Shown here: positions 35,021 through 45,772 of the stretch, piece by piece
How positions within the stretch are numbered: the first letter of the stretch is position 1
Layout of the letters: each line of letters begins with the position of its first letter
Source: Erigeron canadensis
Taxonomy: Eukaryota; Streptophyta; Magnoliopsida; Asterales; Asteraceae
Direction of reading: 5' to 3'
Length of the DNA stretch: 64,000 nt
Assembly (NCBI RefSeq): GCF_010389155.1
Contig: NC_057763.1
Coordinates: forward strand, 44,684,645 to 44,748,644
Translations under genes and position numbers: made by a program
Notes under the pieces: generated by a model
Databases searched by the model: none
Seen by the model: only the letters and a program-made list of their open reading frames with translations
What the model was told of the DNA's origin: nothing

Positions 35021-35933
35021 TACATGACATTGTCGATGAAACATATCATCTCTAATAATGAAAGAATTTCAAAACCCAAAACATGTTTAGCCTTAAAAAA
35101 GTAGTTCTTTTATATTTCTTTAACAGTTAAGGAAAACACTTCATTGGAACCCTGGATAGGTATTCAAGATATTACTCATAAGGCTATCTCCAATGGGGGT
35201 GCCTTTAGATGTCTTTGAATATCCTTTGTCATTGAAGCTTGTCCAAAACTAAAGATTTTTTGAAAGATGCCCTTACCTAATGACATTCCCTTACTTGTCC
35301 TTACCTAATATATTTTTGTTTTTAGTGGAAGTAAAAAGATATGTAAGGATACGTAAAGATGTTTGTATGGTTGGAAATAAAATTATAAGATTTGAAGGAT
35401 TTATAAGAATGTATAAGAATTTGTATGGATATAATGTGTCAGCTTAAAGACGTAGCATTGTAGGTAGCCAAAAGAATTCTGTCATATGATTGTAATAATG
35501 CCTCAATGGGGACAAAGTTACAAAACCATATCTTCAAAACTAGGTGGTCCATATATAAACACTTGGCAACATTTGTAACATCAAGTATTTATCTTCTATT
35601 GATGACTTGGAAAGACAATTAATGTATAAAGCTAGAAACAGCAAAAACAAATAAATTTGAATAATGAGCTTTAAAAATCAAGACAAACTGATCCAGTCAC
35701 AGCCACATCAAGTTCCCTTTAACATATCTCATCTAGCTAGCTTAGCCAGCTGGCTAGGTGCTTAATATATATACAACCACCCCCTAATTCAGGCAAAACA
35801 TTTGAACCACTCATCTTTTTTAACATCTAATGCACAATTAAGATGAGAAAATGCAAGGTTTAAATGGTCTTACACGAAACTTCAAAGGGGTATCCTGGAA
35901 TTTGCACAAGCTTTAAAGCTCCCTATAAATTTA
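35021..35933. other. Upstream region of the first small-protein gene
   Basis: AT-rich DNA with no gene seen. The last few hundred bases (from about 35700) are the likely promoter region of the gene at 36034. Confidence 0.5.
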
Positions 35934-35940
35934 ACCCCTA
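35934..35940 (+). promoter_or_regulatory. TATA box of the gene at 36034
   Basis: ccc-tataaat-ttaacccc lies 94 bp upstream of the ATG, at the spacing also seen for the minus-strand members of the cluster. Confidence 0.6.
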
Positions 35941-36033
35941 AGTTTCTCTAATTCAATCATCCACAACATATTTTTCACTCTTAAATAAACATACATACAA
36001 GGTTTCTATCTCTAGCTTTAATTTTCTAGGAAG

Positions 36034-36279
36034 ATGGCAAGCGCAAGAATGGCTAGGTTTGTTAGTGAGGTAGCACCGCCCCAATTCGTTAGTTTAATGA
36101 GGCGGCGCACAACTAATAAAATGTTGGACACAATCAGTGAAGATGAAAGAGAGTTTTCAATGGCTGAGAGGGAAGCGAAAATGAATATTGCTTCGTCTCA
36201 TCAACCAATAACTGCTACTAGTAACTCCATGCTCTTCTTTAAACAGACTCAAAGGAAGTTTTCGACGTTTGGAAAGTGA
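36034..36279 (+). CDS. Small conserved plant protein of unknown function (cluster member A)
   Basis: 81 residues, intronless, from ATG 36034 preceded by aggaag. The N-terminal half carries MARFVSEVAPPQFVSLMRRR followed by TTNKMLDTISEDERE, nearly the same as the gene at 45773 (MAMFVSEAAPPQFISVIRRR, with the leading residues differing, then ATKVLETINEDERE). The C-terminal half is Ser/Gln/Lys-rich and diverged. No signal peptide, membrane segment or known domain is visible. I recall that small plant proteins with this FVxEVAPPQF motif exist but know no function for them. It is the first of six related loci at 36-46 kb. Confidence 0.75.
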   Translation: MASARMARFVSEVAPPQFVSLMRRRTTNKMLDTISEDEREFSMAEREAKMNIASSHQPITATSNSMLFFKQTQRKFSTFGK

Positions 36280-37291
36280 TTTGGTTGGTGCCCCTCGACT
36301 ACTAGTGTTTTTGGGGATTGTACGTGTTCATTCTTTTCGTTTTAAGACCCAAATTAATTAAGCTGCACTCTCTTTAGACCACTTTTTATTAGTCTTTTGA
36401 GTAGTGGGGTATTAAAACTTGTGAATGCCCTAAGAAGCACCTGCAGCTGCATGCTATGATATACTCGTATGTTTGTTTTTGTTTTTGTTTTTTTCTGTTT
36501 GTGTAAGCAACAAATTAAATGATGTGTATTATTGAGGAATTCCCATTATATATATATTCCAAGTCCTTTTTGTCCCCCATGATTGTATATGGTCACGTTA
36601 TGGTTTCTTACGTACTCCCAAACTTGTGTTCCGGTATGATGTCATGCCAGTATATGAAAACATCGTCACTAAACAAATGATCACTAATCTCATGAAAATT
36701 TTGATGATGGTCGAGAATAATAACACCTAGAATAATATAGTCGTTACACATCAATTGGCCTATGAAACGAGTCGTCACTTGTTTTGAAGCTGTGACAAAA
36801 AAAAACTAGCTACAAGTGTACTTTACAGACCTCTGGTCATCTTTGAGGTAAGTAAAAGAGATTCATTGGAAAGATTACATGTTTTGAACTTTCGTGTTAT
36901 ACTATACGTCAAGGATACTACTGAGTTGCTGTCATTCAAGGTCTATTCATGATTACATCCGGACACTATTCCTTCCTCATCAAAATTAGTTTCCAGTACA
37001 ATCGAATCTAGATAGCTTATATATGTGGAATGCATAAAGAACTTGTATATATGTACATAGTAAACTACTCCGTAATCAAGAGTATAACTCGATCATTGCA
37101 TTGAGAATAATCACTTTTATTAGACAAAAGTTTTGCTCAAGTATACTTTGCAGATAAAAAGGTTCCGCATACACCAAGTCAAGAAAATAGCATATTGGCC
37201 ATCTACTATTCTTGAAAAAAAGTAGAAATTACTTCTGAAGTTATGAGGAAGATCAATCAAATATAAGACCAGTTAGAAGTGAAGCCACCAA
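36280..37291. other. Intergenic within the small-gene cluster
   Basis: This holds the 3' UTR of the gene at 36034, then AT-rich DNA. From about 37160 it resembles the 3' flank of the minus-strand copies (cgcatacaccaagtcaag here, ctgcatacacaaattcag at 42675). No further gene seen. Confidence 0.5.
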
Positions 37292-37525
37292 TTAAGCTAA
37301 AACAGACAGCACCACCATAAAGTTATTAGTGTTCCTAGATGAGTGCTTCTGCATTTGACCTAAGCATGTCGACCTGTTGGACAGTGAAAAAGAAGTTGAA
37401 AACGAGGGCAAAGGTGACGCTGCAGCTGCAACTGCATCTGTAAGTACATCAGCAACCCCTACTATTACTTCACGACTGATCATAATATTGGGTTCTTCCA
37501 TATAAATTTGTTTATAAAGTTCCAA
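37292..37525 (-). pseudogene. 5'-truncated small-protein copy (cluster member B')
   Basis: The frame ending at 37292 matches the C-terminal half of the genes at 40408 and 43066: EEPNIMISREVIVGVADVLT, AAASPLPSFSTSFSLSNRST, then CLGQMQKHSSRNTNNF. The N-terminal half starting MATRLL is missing, as is the TATA region at the right spacing. The ATG at 37525 is probably fortuitous. At its end NNF runs directly into MVVLSVLA-stop. That resembles the start of the hydrophobic segment (FIEVVASVLA) which lies about 110 bp downstream of the frame in the copy at 43066. A deletion therefore appears to have fused the two. Confidence 0.6.
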
Positions 37526-38221
37526 ATTTTATGGTATATATGCTTAATTCACTGTCGTCATTGGTAATAATGAATCGGAATCATAAACTTATCACATAAA
37601 TTTTCAAGTACACCACAATATGCAAGCTTTACATCGAACTGTACAAGCTGTGCGAGTTTATGTGGCAGATTTATTACCGATTTACCTCTCATATTGGATA
37701 CCTAGTAGGAGTGTTAGAATAAAACTACATCTGAATAACCTGACCCAACCCTAATGGGTTTGGGTTTTATGGGTTGGTTTTGTTGGGTTACAGGTTGGTC
37801 ACAGGGATGTGTTGTTAAATTTCACAAATAGCTTATATAGGTTCCATTGCAAACAGGCTTTTTTTTCTAACTCCCCAAGAAGTAAGAACTTTTACTTCAA
37901 CTTATATCATCAAGATTATTAACTTTTATTACAAAGTTAGATTCATATTCGAAAGGATTATAACGTCATTTATTCAAGTTACTTGCTAGGTTATTCTTTT
38001 ACAAGTGGCATGTACAAGGCAGATGCAGAATTGTGTTTATTGCTATCATCATCCTGAAATCATTCTGTAGTCATCATCATTATTGTTTCTACTAGGATCA
38101 TATATCCATTATTATGGTCATTATAGAGCAAGTGATAACCTCTGGTTATTTAAGTGCAAGAAAATCCCTTTTAATTGTCTCTGTCGAAAACTACATTTCA
38201 TCATCATCATGATGAAATATT

Positions 38222-38360
38222 CGCGGAGGGGCCATCTTGATCCAATCCACATTAATTATTAGTTGCTAGCTTTATTGAATTAAACTTTTAGGACAAAAAT
38301 GGGCTGGCCTGTCAGACAAATCCAAGTATGTGCTTTATGGAGTCAACATATACATCTCCT
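38222..38360 (-). repeat. Duplicated upstream block, copy 1
   Basis: The block cggaggggccatcttgatcc ... cattaattattagttgctag ... gacaaaaatgggctggcctg ... aaatccaagtatgtgctttatgg recurs at 41040-41175 and 44033-44165, each time upstream of a minus-strand small-protein copy. It marks the unit of tandem segmental duplication. Confidence 0.7.
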
Positions 38361-39320
38361 TTTTTCTTCTGTAAACCCTTACCTATACGGCAATGGCTCT
38401 AATCCCTTTGATAGAGAGAGCAGGGCTAATCACTTTGGCATGTTAGTTTCTGGAGTTGTCGTCAAGTTCCCATTTTTCATGTATACTTTTTATATGGGTT
38501 TTGCTAACTTGACCCCGGGCGCATGTTGACAAACATGAATGAATTTCATATTTATCAGAATAACTCAAAATACATTTAATAAATGAAAATTCAGTTATTT
38601 TAAGAAATATGAGTTCATTAGATTGTTGTTAACATATGTTTTTCAGAGACAAGTTAGCAAAACTCCTCAAATGAAGGTAACAATGCTTTGGAAAATGATA
38701 AAATTAAAGAACATACAGATGTTTGCGTAATCAGTTTCATGTTGAATCTCCAATACCCGAAAAAAATCTACAAAAAGAAATCTTCACTATAGATAACAAT
38801 TGTGTCACTAATAGCTCAGAAATCTGGAAGGATATATTTTAAGAAAAATCAAAGAATATAGCGCATCCATGTCATACCCCAAAGAAGTTATGTCCAGGAA
38901 CTATCATAATTATATAAAAAAAAAAGGGAGTCGAATAAAAAAAGGTGAATTATGGGGCGAGAGCGCAGAGCCCGGTGAAGGGCGCATGGCTCCTGCAGGG
39001 AAATGTGTTCTTAACTTACGCATATTATTCCCCATCCCATTTTAAATGTCATAATTTGACTTTCTAAGTCTTTTTCTTTTAACTTTGACCGTAAATATTT
39101 TTTGTTTGTATTACATAATAATTGATGAACGTTATATTACTGGAAAATACATTAAAAACTCAATCCATCCATATATTCTATATTGAGTGTTATATAACAC
39201 TAACAAAACAACTTACGGACAAAGCTGAAAGACGAAGACTCAAAAAGTCAAACTAGGACATATAGCAAGAAACATTCATATAATCATTATCTTCGATTGG
39301 ATATTAATTAGTAAATATGT

Positions 39321-39539
39321 TCAAACACTAGTAAGTACTTCTGCAACCACTTCTAGGCCTTCACCACCTATATTGGTTTCTTCTTCATAGATTGTTTCTA
39401 AATTGCTAGAAGTTTCGATTCTTGAGATATGCAGAACCTGAGATGCTGCAGCGGCAGAAAATGGATTGCGGGAATGCGATGGTTTGGTCATAGAGTGAGT
39501 ACTTTTGGTTACTGAAGGAATGAGTAGCCTTGTTGCCAT
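39321..39539 (-). CDS. Small protein of unknown function, 3'-truncated copy (cluster member B)
   Basis: 72 residues from the ATG at 39539, chosen because MATRLL starts all three minus-strand copies and lies about 100 bp from the TATA position. The protein reads MATRLLIPSVTKSTHSMTKP ... FSAAAASQVLHISRIETSS, then NLETIYEEETNIGGEGLEVV, and stops right after AEVLTSV. The copies at 40408 and 43066 continue for 40 more residues with a Ser/Pro-rich stretch and the SNRS...C...KH...NF tail. The TATA word is changed to TACAAATA. It is probably a decayed copy, although the shortened frame is intact. Confidence 0.55.
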   Translation of the reverse strand: MATRLLIPSVTKSTHSMTKPSHSRNPFSAAAASQVLHISRIETSSNLETIYEEETNIGGEGLEVVAEVLTSV

Positions 39540-39634
39540 GATTAAAGTTTGAGGTCCATTGGGTATACGAGATATTAGTGCAGAGGAGAGGGCAGGAAGA
39601 AAGAACAAGTGGATATATGATGACTGTTTTTGAT

Positions 39635-39642
39635 ATTTGTAG
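39635..39642 (-). promoter_or_regulatory. Degenerate TATA position of the gene at 39539
   Basis: The minus strand reads CCC-TACAAATA-TC where the two full-length paralogues have TATAAATA, 103 bp from the ATG. Flanking bases on both sides align with the paralogues. Confidence 0.5.
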
Positions 39643-40407
39643 GGCCAGGAATAGATAAATAACCTTCCAACTTCATTACTGACTGTCAAACCTTTATCAT
39701 TTCTGCCGTATTTTTCGCAATGAATATGTGTTAACCAATAATTTATGGAAATATAGGATTTTAACTGACTTATCATGTCTTTTACTCAAGATTGATTAAT
39801 AGTCACATCCATTGACTCCAAAACAACTATTCATTCTTTTTGTATTTTCTACAATCAATTCTAGATAAATAGGATTGGTTCTACAAAAAAATGATATTGG
39901 TAACTCGTGAGTACGGTTCAGTTACTTTAGTAGCAATGAGTTTACTACATCAAGATTGGATTAAAATGTTCTATAATCTGCAGATTCTAAGAAGGTAACA
40001 GTACTTAACAATCTACAAAAATGAATTTGAATAAATTAGAAATATCATTATAAGAAATGCAACAGTAGGGATGCACAAAAAAGTAAACAAAAAATGGAGA
40101 AAAGAAAAAACCAAAAGAAGATATTTCCCCACACTGCACATTCCTCCAAGAGCATGGAGGATGGCCATAACAAAACCATGAGCTTTTAAACAACATATAT
40201 AAAACTGAAGTTATGGAATACATGCCAAATGCAAGACCAACAAGATAGGAAGCCATAAGGCTAAACTAGACGCCACCACCTCAATGAAGTTCCCACAACG
40301 AAAATTTTGTTACCATTATGTATGGGGTGACAACCTTGTCAAATATCCCCCATCCTTCTAAAGCGTACCCTAAATCGATATTAATGAAGCAATGGAAATA
40401 TAAAGTA

Positions 40408-40746
40408 CTATTTACTTCCACAAGCACAACGGAAGTTATCTGAGTTCTTATGTAAGTGCTTCAGCATTTGACTAGAGCATGCTGACCTATTGGACATCAT
40501 GAAAGAAGCTGAAGCTGAAGGAAACGGTAAAGCACTTGTAATCTGTACATCTGCAACCACTCCTATTCCTTCACCGCTAAGATTGGGTTCTTCTTCATGA
40601 ATTGTTTCTAAAGTTTTAGAAGTTTGAATTCTTGAAATATGCAGAACGTTAGATACTGCAACAGCAGAAAATGGAGTGCGGCGTTGCGACGGTTTTGTTT
40701 TGGGGTGGGTTTTGGGTGCTGTAGCAAAGAGTAGCCTTGTTGCCAT
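40408..40746 (-). CDS. Small protein of unknown function (cluster member C)
   Basis: 112 residues from ATG 40746. It starts MATRLLFATAPKTHPKTKPS, followed by a short hydrophobic-basic core (PFSAVAVSNVLHISRIQTSK), the acidic motif TLETIHEEEPNLSGEGIGVV, a Ser/Pro/Ala-rich linker, and a tail SNRSACSSQMLKHLHKNSDN ending FRCACGSK. The core aligns without gaps to the + strand genes at 36034 and 45773 over 29 positions (Q...R...K.LETI.E.E). No known domain is visible. Downstream, 40215-40285 encodes CGNFIEVVASSLALW... on the same strand, possibly a second exon or leftover. Together with 43066 it is one of two complete minus-strand copies. Confidence 0.7.
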   Translation of the reverse strand: MATRLLFATAPKTHPKTKPSQRRTPFSAVAVSNVLHISRIQTSKTLETIHEEEPNLSGEGIGVVADVQITSALPFPSASASFMMSNRSACSSQMLKHLHKNSDNFRCACGSK

Positions 40747-40840
40747 GACTATGGTATGGGTTTATTAGTTATATGAAACTTCAGAGCAGAGGAGAGGGCA
40801 TGAAGAGAACGATAGGTGAATATTTCATGAATGCTTTCAG

Positions 40841-40848
40841 TATTTATA
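40841..40848 (-). promoter_or_regulatory. TATA box of the gene at 40746
   Basis: The minus strand reads CTC-TATAAATA-CTG, about 100 bp upstream of the ATG. The following leader (GCATTCATGAAATATTCACC) is shared with the paralogue at 43404. Confidence 0.75.
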
Positions 40849-41039
40849 GAGCTAGGAACAGATATATAACCTCCTAAAATCCTTTATTTTAATAGTCATT
40901 TTAAAAATTATGTATTGTGTTTATTGTTATCATCATCCTTAAATCATTGTATCCGTCATCAACTTATAACCTCTAGTTAAGCATAAGGAAATCCCATCTA
41001 TGTGTCTCATTCAGAAACTACATTTCATGTTGGAAAATT

Positions 41040-41175
41040 TGCAGAGGGGTCATCTTGATTCGCTCTGCATTAATTAGTTACTAGCTTTTTAAATTAAATT
41101 TCAGCAACTTGTTATTCGGACATATATGGCCCAACATGGCATACAAATCCAAGTATGCACTTTTTAGAGTAGATG
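41040..41175 (-). repeat. Duplicated upstream block, copy 2
   Basis: gcagaggggtcatcttgatt ... cattaattagttactagctt ... acaaatccaagtatgcactttt, homologous to 38222-38360 and 44033-44165. Weaker similarity to the 44-kb copy continues as far as about 41450 (ggtggctgttatcatttt here, gaggctggtcgttataattt there). That argues against the overlapping + strand frame 41378-41689 being a gene. Confidence 0.7.
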
Positions 41176-41780
41176 AAACATCACTATATATCTGCTCTTT
41201 CCGCTAAATACACACCCTTTTCTATACGGCATTTTTTCTGATTTGGATAAAAAGGAAGAGCAGGACTGATGACTTGGTCATCGTTGTTTAAGAAGTTCAC
41301 ATCATGGCCCCGTTTTCTCTGTACTGATACTAACACTTATCATATTGTAACACAGGGTGGCTGTTATCATTTTGTAGATGCAATTAAAACCATTGATCGG
41401 ATTACCACACTCGTTGGCTCTTTCTTCTTATGTTATCTTGCTGGTTCTGTCTAAAGATCTATGTAGCTTGTCTGTGGCTTTGAAGTGTCTATGGGAATTA
41501 GTAAACAAAAAGTTTGAAGCTCAAAAGGTGCTAACTGCTAAACCTTTAGAAGTTATGGGCCAAAAATCCTACATACGGGCTCTAACTATGAATTTTCCTA
41601 AAATTAATATCAATATAACTATGCCTCCTACTGAGCCTACTGACAATGTTTTGCATCAAATCACAACTATACCAAATCTAGGTTGTTAATAATGATGACA
41701 TAACAAAATTGGTGACTAAATGGAATTTATAGTAAAAGATTGAGACCAATAGGTCAGGTTAACAATGTTCTTAACGGCCG

Positions 41781-41830
41781 CAAAATATGGTCACTGCACA
41801 TTCACTGGTCAGTGAAATGACCATATTTTG
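41781..41830. repeat. Perfect short inverted repeat
   Basis: 13-bp arms caaaatatggtca (41781-41793) and tgaccatattttg (41818-41830) around a loop that itself contains actgcacattcactggtcagt. Its role is unknown; it could be a MITE end pair. Confidence 0.8.
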
Positions 41831-41940
41831 TGATCACAGATTTTGAAGTGTGACAAAAAGATATCAGGGTAAAATTCTTTTACACATCTATAAGGAAATT
41901 GTTAAGAATTCATTAGAATCCGAGTATCTGACTACTCTGG

Positions 41941-42224
41941 GAATCTGTAAGGACAATAAGGAAAATCAATGAAATAAAGAGATGTTAGCGCATGCGCATC
42001 TTTGCTGTGCCTCAAATAAAAAATTAACATGAATTCAGAAACCTATCATAGCTTAAATATTCATCTAATTTGCAACCAAACCGAATCTGTAAGAACAATA
42101 AGGAAAATCAATGAAATAAAGAGATATTAGCGCATGCGCATCTTTGCTGTGCCTGAAATAAGTTATTAACATGAATTCAGAAACCTATCATAGCTTAAAT
42201 ATTTATCTAAGTTGCAACCAAACC
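41941..42224. repeat. Tandem duplication, two 142-bp units
   Basis: gaatctgtaaggacaataag starts unit 1 at 41941 and gaatctgtaagaacaataag starts unit 2 at 42083. Both run through ttagcgcatgcgcatctttg and end gcaaccaaacc, with only a few differences. This is a recent local duplication between cluster members C and D. Confidence 0.95.
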
Positions 42225-42874
42225 ATTTATAAGCTACGAATCTACGATAGGTTTGCGGAATCCTATTTGCAGTCACTGTTGAGATAACTCTTAACCAGGT
42301 ACGTGGTTGCAAAAACGGGTTACAAGGAGTTGGTGGACGATGAGTTTTGACTGTGGACAGAGAACAGAGACTGGCCCATGGTTCCTGAAGGATAATGTGA
42401 TCTTAACTTATGTGCTACATATTATATGAAGGAAACATATATGGAGGACTTCACTAACTAAGCATCGGCTCTCATTTAAATGTCGATTAATAAGAACATC
42501 TATCACCTCCAAAGATCTATTACAGTAGAATTAATCAACTTTTTGCAAGGAACTCTAGATAAAATAGATGTCTAATCGAATAAGAACTTGAATACAATAA
42601 CCAAGATTCAAGAATATGATTTGGTACTTGGTAGCACTGACAATTAAAAGGTCCACAAGTTTACACTTTCCAAGGTTCTGCATACACAAATTCAGGGAAA
42701 TCGCACTTTGCCAGTATGATATCCTTGAATAACATAGATATTACATAATAAAAATGCAACACCAGGGATGCACAAAAAAGTAAACGAAATACAGAAAGAG
42801 AATAGAAGCCATTCCCCAAAAACATCAGTTGTTCACAAAGCATAAGACGTGATCCTTAAATCCAAGCTATGAGG

Positions 42875-42955
42875 AAGACAGGCCAGATGCAATGCCAGCG
42901 AGGAGTGAAGAAGCTAAAACAGACGCCACCACCTCAATGAACTTCCCATAACTAA
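42875..42955 (-). other. Conserved hydrophobic coding-like segment downstream of member D
   Basis: The minus strand reads YGKFIEVVASVLASSLLAGI followed by ASGLSSS and a stop. The related segment at 40215-40285 reads GNFIEVVASSLALW, and at 37292 a version is fused to the main frame. Conservation in three copies suggests a second exon encoding a membrane-anchor-like tail. However, I could not find a donor/acceptor pair that keeps the frame in all copies. Confidence 0.35.
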
Positions 42956-43065
42956 AAGTAGTTAACCTACATACTAATTGATAGCCTTTTCCAAAGTACT
43001 CTCGGCCTTATAATACACACCCTTGATCCATATCAAGAAACAACATATAGGGAACAAGAAAAGTA

Positions 43066-43404
43066 CTAATTACTTCCTTGAGCACATCGGAAGTTATCAG
43101 AATGTTTAGATAAGTGCCTCTGCTTTCGAACCAAACATGTCGACCTGTTGGACAGCAAAAAGGAAGCAGAAGCTGGAGGCAAAGGTGAAGCACTTGTAAG
43201 TACTTCTGCAACCGCTTCTATGCCTTCACCGCCAATACTGGTTTCTTCTTCGTAGATGGTTTCTAAAAGGCTAGAAGTTTGGATCTTTGAGATCCGCAGA
43301 ACCTGAGATACCGCGACAGCAGAAAATGGAGTGCAGCTTTGTGATGGTTTGGTCATGGAGCGAGTACTTTTGGGTACTGAAACAAAGAGTAGCCTTGTTG
43401 CCAT
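43066..43404 (-). CDS. Small protein of unknown function (cluster member D)
   Basis: 112 residues from ATG 43404: MATRLLFVSVPKSTRSMTKP, the core PFSAVAVSQVLRISKIQTSS, the acidic motif LLETIYEEETSIGGEGIEAV, a Ser/Pro/Ala-rich linker (ASPLPPASASF) and a tail SNRSTCLVRKQRHLSKHSDN ending FRCAQGSN. It is closest to member C at 40408 and to the truncated member B at 39321. No recognised domain. The N-terminus (MATRLL...Ser/Thr/Lys-rich) could act as an organelle-targeting sequence, but this is only a guess. The promoter TATA and the distal upstream block are conserved with member C. Confidence 0.7.
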   Translation of the reverse strand: MATRLLFVSVPKSTRSMTKPSQSCTPFSAVAVSQVLRISKIQTSSLLETIYEEETSIGGEGIEAVAEVLTSASPLPPASASFLLSNRSTCLVRKQRHLSKHSDNFRCAQGSN

Positions 43405-43501
43405 GATTAAGGTTTTTGGGGACTATTGGGTGTATGAAATACTAAAGCAGAGAAGATTATAGGAAGAGAAGGATATGTGAATATATCATGAATGTTTTCG
43501 A

Positions 43502-43509
43502 TATTTATA
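43502..43509 (-). promoter_or_regulatory. TATA box of the gene at 43404
   Basis: The minus strand reads CCC-TATAAATA-TCG 105 bp upstream of the ATG, followed by the conserved leader AACATTCATGATATATTCAC. Confidence 0.75.
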
Positions 43510-44032
43510 GGGCTTAGAAAAGATAACCTTCAAACTTCATTAGTACCTCAATTTACACCCTTTGTTTTCTCTACAAGAAATTTTACTTCAAAATATAGCA
43601 TCAAGTCTATACACTTTTCTTTATAAGTCCAATTCATTTTCATATAGATTAAACTCTTTTTTTTCTTTTTAATTAGTTGACTCGGGCTTTTTGAAATTAT
43701 CTTTGGTCATTTTTTAGATTTGTTGTTATTGTTATCATCACGGCAGTCTTTGTAATGGTCTTTCGTTACTGTTGCTGTCATAAGTTAAAACTTAACTTTG
43801 TCTATGGAAGGTAGTGTTTACTGTTTAGTATGCAGGAATCGTGGGTAAAATGAAGTGGTGAAACTTTTGTTAGTTATATATCCAGTGATATGCCCCTGAC
43901 TGCAAGTAATTAGACATTTAGACATGGCTAGAAACGGTGCAATTTCAATAGATATAAACTCTAGAAAACGGTAAGGAAATCCCTGTTTATGCATCTCGAT
44001 TCATCGACAATTACATCTCATGAAATTTTTTT

Positions 44033-44165
44033 TGCTGAGGGGTCATGGCATTAATTAGTCGCTACCTTTTTGAATTCAATTTTCCTGACTTATTATTAGG
44101 ACAAAAATGGGCCGGCATACCTCATACAAATCCAAATGTGTGCTTTATGGAATGGCCCTATGAAC
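44033..44165 (-). repeat. Duplicated upstream block, copy 3
   Basis: gctgaggggtcatggcatta ... gacaaaaatgggccggcata ... acaaatccaaatgtgtgctt, homologous to the blocks at 38222 and 41040. It lies about 630 bp upstream of member D. Confidence 0.7.
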
Positions 44166-44614
44166 TGAATGTCGACATGAACCTTCCATTTTTCCTTTAA
44201 TTACACACCCTTTTTTGCACGGCAATATATTGTTTCTGATTTTGATAGAGAGAGCAGAACATACGACTTGGTCATGATGATTTCAGAAGTTATTGTCAAA
44301 GTCCCATTCATTTCTATTTCCAGGGGACTATATCGAGAAAGAGAAAGGAGTAGCGCAAGCTAGATGAGCAGTGTCATCGAGACTTTTCATTGTGTAGCAG
44401 GAGGCTGGTCGTTATAATTTTTCGCATGTTTTTGATTAAAAACTAATCGGAGGATTGAACTGGCTTGTTCTTACGTTACTTTGATAAACTTAACTAGTCT
44501 CTAACAATGGCAGTAAAGTCTCTGAGCGAATGGTAGTCATGATATATTCAGGCTATAAGTCTTGTGATACCAGAAGAAAATGAACAAAATACAACCTTAC
44601 CATGTCATACCATT

Positions 44615-44718
<104 letters not shown>

Positions 44719-45646
44719 CCCACTTATGAGACAAGTCGAACAGAAAAGAATAGATTAATTAAAGATTAAAAGTTGTGAAAAAAAAAAGATGATGCATGTG
44801 GTCCTGGATAATAGGTCACCTAAGCAGTTATCAACATTGGTTGTAAACAGCACACAACAGACAAACAGATGAGATTTTCTTTATGTAAGTTATATTAGGA
44901 TGGTAAATCTTTTTGACTTGGATGTATGTAACTTAATCAGGGTATCCCGGGGCAATCTTCAAACCATTCCCGGCAATAGTAGGATATGGGGGAGTTACAA
45001 TGTAAACAACTTTATCTTTACTCAAAGATAGAGAGGTTGCTTCCAGAAGGACCTAGACTTTACCCTGAAAAAAAATCTCAATGACAAAACGAAGCCAAAA
45101 CCAAAGAGGGGAAACGTACTGGAAGAGTACTCCTGGATCAAATGAGTACCAATGCATATTCACATGATGAATTAAGCTTAGTTTATTCCTTACAAGCACA
45201 AAAGTGCAAAAAAGGGAATTTTCGATGCAAACAAAAACCATATCTTAAATGATATGAGCATGCCATTCGATCTGTAGGCACTTGGCACCATTTGAAATGT
45301 CATGTCGGTTTTCTTCATGTGCTGAATTATACTTTAAATGCAATTAATACAAAAAGTTAGAGTCGGCAGAAAAGTTTAAACCTTAATAGTGACACAAAGA
45401 TTTCGACAGGTGACTGAATTTGAGCCTTAACAAGTCTCTTCCGACTTATCTGGTCATGTATCTTTCTTGCTACAATCTCCTTGAAGTTCTCTGAAGTAAC
45501 TCTAACTAGACCACAAATCATTCCTAACATCTTGTACACGTTGAGCATAAGTGATATCGGACTCATTTAGAAAGAAAAAGAAAAGCCAATTATAGACTTA
45601 CATGTTAAATCAGTAATTTGTCTAATTACCTATACTTTAAGTTCCT

Positions 45647-45654
45647 TATAAATT
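45647..45654 (+). promoter_or_regulatory. TATA box of the gene at 45773
   Basis: tataaatt, 126 bp upstream of the ATG. Confidence 0.45.
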
Positions 45655-45772
45655 ATCATGCTAGTATTTATTATTCTCCTGCAAACCAAATTAAGTATCA
45701 TTTTTAATTAGCTCTCCATAAGCACAAAAAGAATGTCGCCTCACCCTCGAAATTCTCTTCCCAACTAATTAA

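Noticed and set aside
35160..35515. Possible MITE between ctccaatgggggtgcc and aatgcctcaatgggga
   Set aside because: The two words are not consistently inverted, and no target duplication flanks them.
41378..41689. + strand frame of 103 residues with a helical-looking N-terminus
   Set aside because: Its first part lies in the continuation of the duplicated upstream block (weakly similar to 44400-44510, where no frame exists). It has no recognisable domain, so it is probably fortuitous or an old retroelement fragment.
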